Source: Thermoleophilia bacterium (GTDB lineage: Bacteria; Actinomycetota; Thermoleophilia; Gaiellales; SKUG01). Taken from it: a stretch of 7,836 nt of DNA. Below are positions 6,401 through 7,836 of the stretch, one piece after another (positions within the stretch are counted from its first letter, which is position 1; the number at the start of each line of letters is the position of its first letter). The stretch covers positions 1 to 7,836 of the forward strand of contig JAOPYU010000125.1 of assembly GCA_025964455.1 (NCBI GenBank), read 5' to 3'. Below the pieces are notes generated by a model. The model searched no databases and was not told where the DNA came from. It was given only the letters and a program-made list of their open reading frames with translations. The translations under genes were made by a program, and so were the position numbers.

Positions 6401-7836
6401 GTCACGTCCAGGCCCGCAAGGCTGGTGACGGTGGCGGGAGCCACCGTGTACGTCACTCCCGGGGTGGCATCGCCCGTGTCCATGAACACCGTGATCAGGA
6501 GACCGGGATCCGGCACCGGCGTGAAGGCGTAGGCGCCCGTGGCCGGGGAGCACGTGGTCGTGCGCTTGCCGTAGCCGTTGACGCTCATCGCGATGTTGGG
6601 CGTGACGCCGTCGCACCCCGACCACACCGTGCCGACCTGGTCGGCATATGCGGTCCCCGACACGGTCACGGTCGAGCATGACCCCGTGACCGTCCAGCCG
6701 AGGTTGTTTCCTCCGCTCGTTGAATTGGTCGCCGTGAGCGGGGCGATCGCCTCGCTGTCGATGACGTCCGCATACTGGATCGATGACGTCCCGGTGACGT
6801 TGAGGCGGAAACGCGTGCCCTCGACATTCGAGGCGAGTCCCGCTCGCGTCCCGCACGAACCGCCGGTGACGGTCAGGTTCGTCGTGTTGATCTGGTTGGT
6901 CGGATCGACCCTCAGTACCTTGGCCGGCGTCACGCTGGTGAGGTTGAAGAAGGTCAGCGCGCTGCTGCCGGTGGTCAGGCGGGACACGAACGCCGCGGAG
7001 TTGAACGACACGGTCCCCGCATTCGCCTGGAACTGCGATCCCGTGTCCACGTCGAAATCCTTGCCGACCGTCAAGGGGGTGGTGGACGACGCCGCGTACG
7101 TTCCCATCGAGGACATGTTGAAGAACGTGCGAACGTCGAGGGCGCGGTCGTTCGTCTCGGCATCGAGCGTGACGCGGCCCAGGTCGGTCGCCAGACCGAC
7201 GTCGAGCGTGTCGGTCACGACGATCGCGCCGGTGCCTCCAGCAGCCAGTCGCACGGTCGACGCGGTGCTGCCACTGTTCTGGATCTCCAGCAGCTCGATC
7301 GACCAGACGTTCGATCCCGAAGTGCTGCCGAACTGGACGACGGCGCCGCCCGGCGGGCGCATCTGGACCGTCCCGGCTCCGCTGGACGCCACGGTCCCGG
7401 CGCCGGTCAGGTTGCCCTCGTGGCGCAGATGCCCGCCGCCGGCCGAGTACGTCGCCAGGGCATTGACGGTCGCGCCACCGGTGACGCGGAGTTCGCCCGC
7501 GACGATCCGGGCAGTCATGGCCGACGCCCCTGTGCCGACGTCGAGCGTGGCGACCGTGACGGAATCCGTGGACGCATCGGCAAGCGTGTAGGTCGGTGAC
7601 CCTGACGCCGGTCGCAGCTGCAGCGTGTTGAAGGAGATCGTGTCGGGCCACCCCGCGGCGCCCGTGGTCGTGTACCGCACCACGGCCGGAGCGGTGAACG
7701 TCGAGCCGGCTACCGTGCAGATCGGGCGCATCGACGAAGTCGAGTTGGTCGCACACGCCGATGCCGCGCCGCCCGTGAGGACAAGCGTCTCCGCGGCGCC
7801 GGCGTAGACGCCTTCCACGCGCAACGTCGCCACGGT
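3469..7836 (-). CDS. Giant multidomain beta-repeat protein with LamG domain, probably secreted or cell-surface (5' end outside the window)
   Basis: At least 1455 codons are open to the right edge. The GTG at 7831-7833 sits inside a repeat motif (TVATLRVEG), so it is probably not the start. Numbering from that codon: beta-repeat units (about 1-213) recurring with the end motif TxxVxxTLxVG; module A (203-386); a carboxypeptidase-regulatory-like beta domain (387-560, VSGTAYAD... then TTTCSPATGAYAF); more repeat units (about 560-764); module B (755-937); a fibronectin-III-like domain with an apparent LamG insertion (960-1290, LamG about 995-1213); and a C-terminal beta-sandwich (1290-1454, STVTVSTNDRSGYALS to TYVATVTYTAVPNV). 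The composition is rich in Thr, Ser, Gly, Ala and Val with paired cysteines, as in exported proteins. No signal peptide is visible because the N-terminus is missing, and there is no LPXTG or C-terminal membrane helix. The likely role is carbohydrate or protein binding at the surface, with no catalytic motif seen. It could equally be an adhesin, an envelope component or a secreted matrix protein. Confidence 0.88.
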   Translation of the reverse strand, partial: TVATLRVEGVYAGAAETLVLTGGAASACATNSTSSMRPICTVAGSTFTAPAVVRYTTTGAAGWPDTISFNTLQLRPASGSPTYTLADASTDSVTVATLDVGTGASAMTARIVAGELRVTGGATVNALATYSAGGGHLRHEGNLTGAGTVASSGAGTVQMRPPGGAVVQFGSTSGSNVWSIELLEIQNSGSTASTVRLAAGGTGAIVVTDTLDVGLATDLGRVTLDAETNDRALDVRTFFNMSSMGTYAASSTTPLTVGKDFDVDTGSQFQANAGTVSFNSAAFVSRLTTGSSALTFFNLTSVTPAKVLRVDPTNQINTTNLTVTGGSCGTRAGLASNVEGTRFRLNVTGTSSIQYADVIDSEAIAPLTATNSTSGGNNLGWTVTGSCSTVTVSGTAYADQVGTVWSGCDGVTPNIAMSVNGYGKRTTTCSPATGAYAFTPVPDPGLLITVFMDTGDATPGVTYTVAPATVTSLAGLDVTYARVRLRSETAAPMTSRLIAMYDSEGDQSVMADVSEFVEDLTVPTTMEVIIEAGDTYQPEEDVSTGSMEVQGTYHQTNDVIGLRHRAGGLSSDCNLGAGVQMPLCVGPAGVVDTDGGNGDIIFSSPAPMKIASTTYPSLLIEPTASNPAITLGHAPGTTILVEGSFEVGFISSGISSTVETSTYSPTVNIVGGISDVGELDVELGNTLTGTSDFTVTSDILDSGTINMTGGTIEQRVATSEDTGPAGAGNHTYYNIVYSNSSDAPVVVDTQSIGAGTITVTNTMQVGRPTDTATTSFVDGNDNETIDINGSLLISSKGAFTAADLPATQFSIGDDFTNQGSFTASGGRVTFDDASKISSIATSAPMTFTNLLSTTPGETLRFQNAMTTTVTGTFTANGGSCGSPVALESTSAGSPWTINAGTAAVQYVTLRDSTAAPARTATSAGNLGGNTGWTFSGGCAAPTTMLSHDTNAAGSGVAQNPGIIVDTPHVSWINNSGLAADRQRTQFVNTPVDATVSALWHLDGSGADVAGGGGGSIASFAAPNDASWDAVGAQAGYGQVLDVDGDDVASAPSHSSSIDLDTFTVEAWVRLDALTGAIGNDAVIVEKRSAADATNFRLAVRRTSATAGVVTADVSTGGAGVTLPAALVGTTNLNDGRWHHVALVVNSAPADPSKVQEVYVDGTLEGTSTFSGNVDNPAVAVTLGGSSALGEFLDGRIDEVRISAVARTAGELRGYVRTRMPHGTELWDSDPTDAGIVVTPNCANLARCVDVTYAGAPLVRDGARYYVRGKLRSTTSIWSGWSTWDWFQTVSSLTIGVSSGASATFTTAAMPGQDLTTTSTVTVSTNDRSGYALSAKGPDDSWGLDGPGAAVLPRWSGAPDAPTLWAPGVSGAFGLTVLSATGGKDTATWGSGSSKDDLTNLRYVGLQLSNAAVLHRRTTYSAGTDSITTSYRANVDPTQVSGTYVATVTYTAVPNV
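3472..3966 (-). other. C-terminal beta-sandwich domain of the giant protein
   Basis: Residues 1290-1454 start with alternating strands (LTIGVSSGASATFTT), then STVTVSTNDRSGYALS, a Gly/Trp-rich middle (WGLDG, WGSGSS) and end in DPTQVSGTYVATVTYTAVPN at the stop. The GYxLS and Q.sGtY..tVTYT..PN features recall C-terminal domains of bacterial surface proteins, loosely like WxL-type domains, but I see no definite WxL pair. Surface attachment by this domain is inferred. Confidence 0.5.
4195..4851 (-). other. LamG / concanavalin-A-like lectin domain within the giant protein
   Basis: Residues about 995-1213 carry the LamG-like strand series: ALWHLDGSG, GQVLDVDGDDVAS, DTFTVEAWVRLD, AVIVEKRS, FRLAVRR, DGRWHHVALVVNS, EVYVDGTLEGT, TLGGSS and FLDGRIDEVRISAVART. 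The RWHHVA, YVDG and GRIDEVRI motifs are diagnostic of this superfamily, which binds carbohydrates or proteins and often Ca2+. The binding target cannot be predicted. Confidence 0.88.
5023..5571 (-). repeat. Module B: second copy of the module in the giant protein
   Basis: Residues 755-937 run from TITVTNTMQVG to WTFSGGC. The elements correspond to module A: SSKGAFTAADLPATQFSIGDDF, GGRVTFDDASKI, MTFTNLLSTTP, NGGSCGSPVALES, AVQYVTLRDS and GNLGGNTGW. Length and spacing are nearly identical (183 versus 184 residues) although the residues have diverged, so the duplication is old or kept under fold constraint rather than recent. Confidence 0.75.
6676..7227 (-). repeat. Module A: first copy of a beta-repeat module of about 183 residues in the giant protein
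   Basis: Residues 203-386 run from AIVVTDTLDVG to WTVTGSC. In order they hold a TLxVG strand, SSMGTYAASSTTPLTVGKDF, a G.VSFNSAAF strand, LTFFNLTSVTP, TGGSCGTRAGLAS, SIQYADVIDS and an ATNSTSGGNNLGW close. Module B has the same elements in the same order. Cys327 and Cys386 have matching partners in B and may form a disulfide. Confidence 0.75.

Noticed and set aside
6578..7591. 337-codon open frame on the + strand opposite the N-terminal repeats
   Set aside because: Val/Pro/Ser-rich mirror of a Thr/Ser/Gly-rich gene, with no ribosome-binding site or domain.
5495..7756. 753-codon open frame on the - strand inside the giant gene in another frame
   Set aside because: Arg/His/Asp-rich composition typical of an out-of-frame reading. 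The beta-repeat, LamG-containing frame is clearly the coding one.
7831..7833. GTG at 7831-7833 as the start of the giant protein
   Set aside because: It lies inside TVATLRVEG, a copy of the repeat end motif also seen as TVATLDVG at residues 93-100, so the protein continues beyond the right edge.

Overview
The window is strongly GC-rich bacterial DNA with G/C-biased third codon positions. Every real gene throws long open shadow frames on the other strand. The style of the genes (a divergent SDR, a PlsC-type acyltransferase, a DUF6932-like protein and a giant Cys-containing beta-repeat surface protein with a LamG domain) would suit a high-GC Gram-positive such as a deep-branching actinobacterium (Thermoleophilia-like). 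No gene here fixes the taxonomy, so this is inference only. There is no rRNA, tRNA, CRISPR array or transposase.

Left part (2-1379, + strand): the 3' part of an SDR-family oxidoreductase gene is cut by the left edge. It is followed after 7 nt by a small three-helix membrane protein gene, and the two probably share a transcript. A perfect 17-bp inverted repeat (1399-1453) closes this unit and also sits just behind the gene coming from the opposite side, so it is probably a bidirectional terminator.

Middle (1462-3472): a PlsC-type acyltransferase gene (- strand) and a DUF6932-like nucleotidyltransferase-fold gene (+ strand) diverge from a short intergenic region (2605-2803). That region holds both ribosome-binding sites and a 12-bp palindrome.

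Right part (3469-7836, - strand): most of one giant gene whose 5' end lies beyond the right edge. It encodes at least 1455 residues of beta-rich, Thr/Ser/Gly-rich, probably exported protein. The visible part contains a run of beta-repeat units, two diverged copies of a module of about 183 residues ending in a Cys-containing motif, a carboxypeptidase-regulatory-like beta domain between them, a LamG (concanavalin-A-like) domain apparently nested in a fibronectin-III-like domain, and a C-terminal beta-sandwich. Its stop codon and that of the DUF6932-like gene share one CTAG tetranucleotide, so these two genes converge with no space between them.

No single pathway links the genes. The most notable points are the SDR with an unusual active site, the repeat and nested-domain architecture of the giant protein, the CTAG stop overlap and the long perfect hairpin. 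I see no convincing new multi-gene system.
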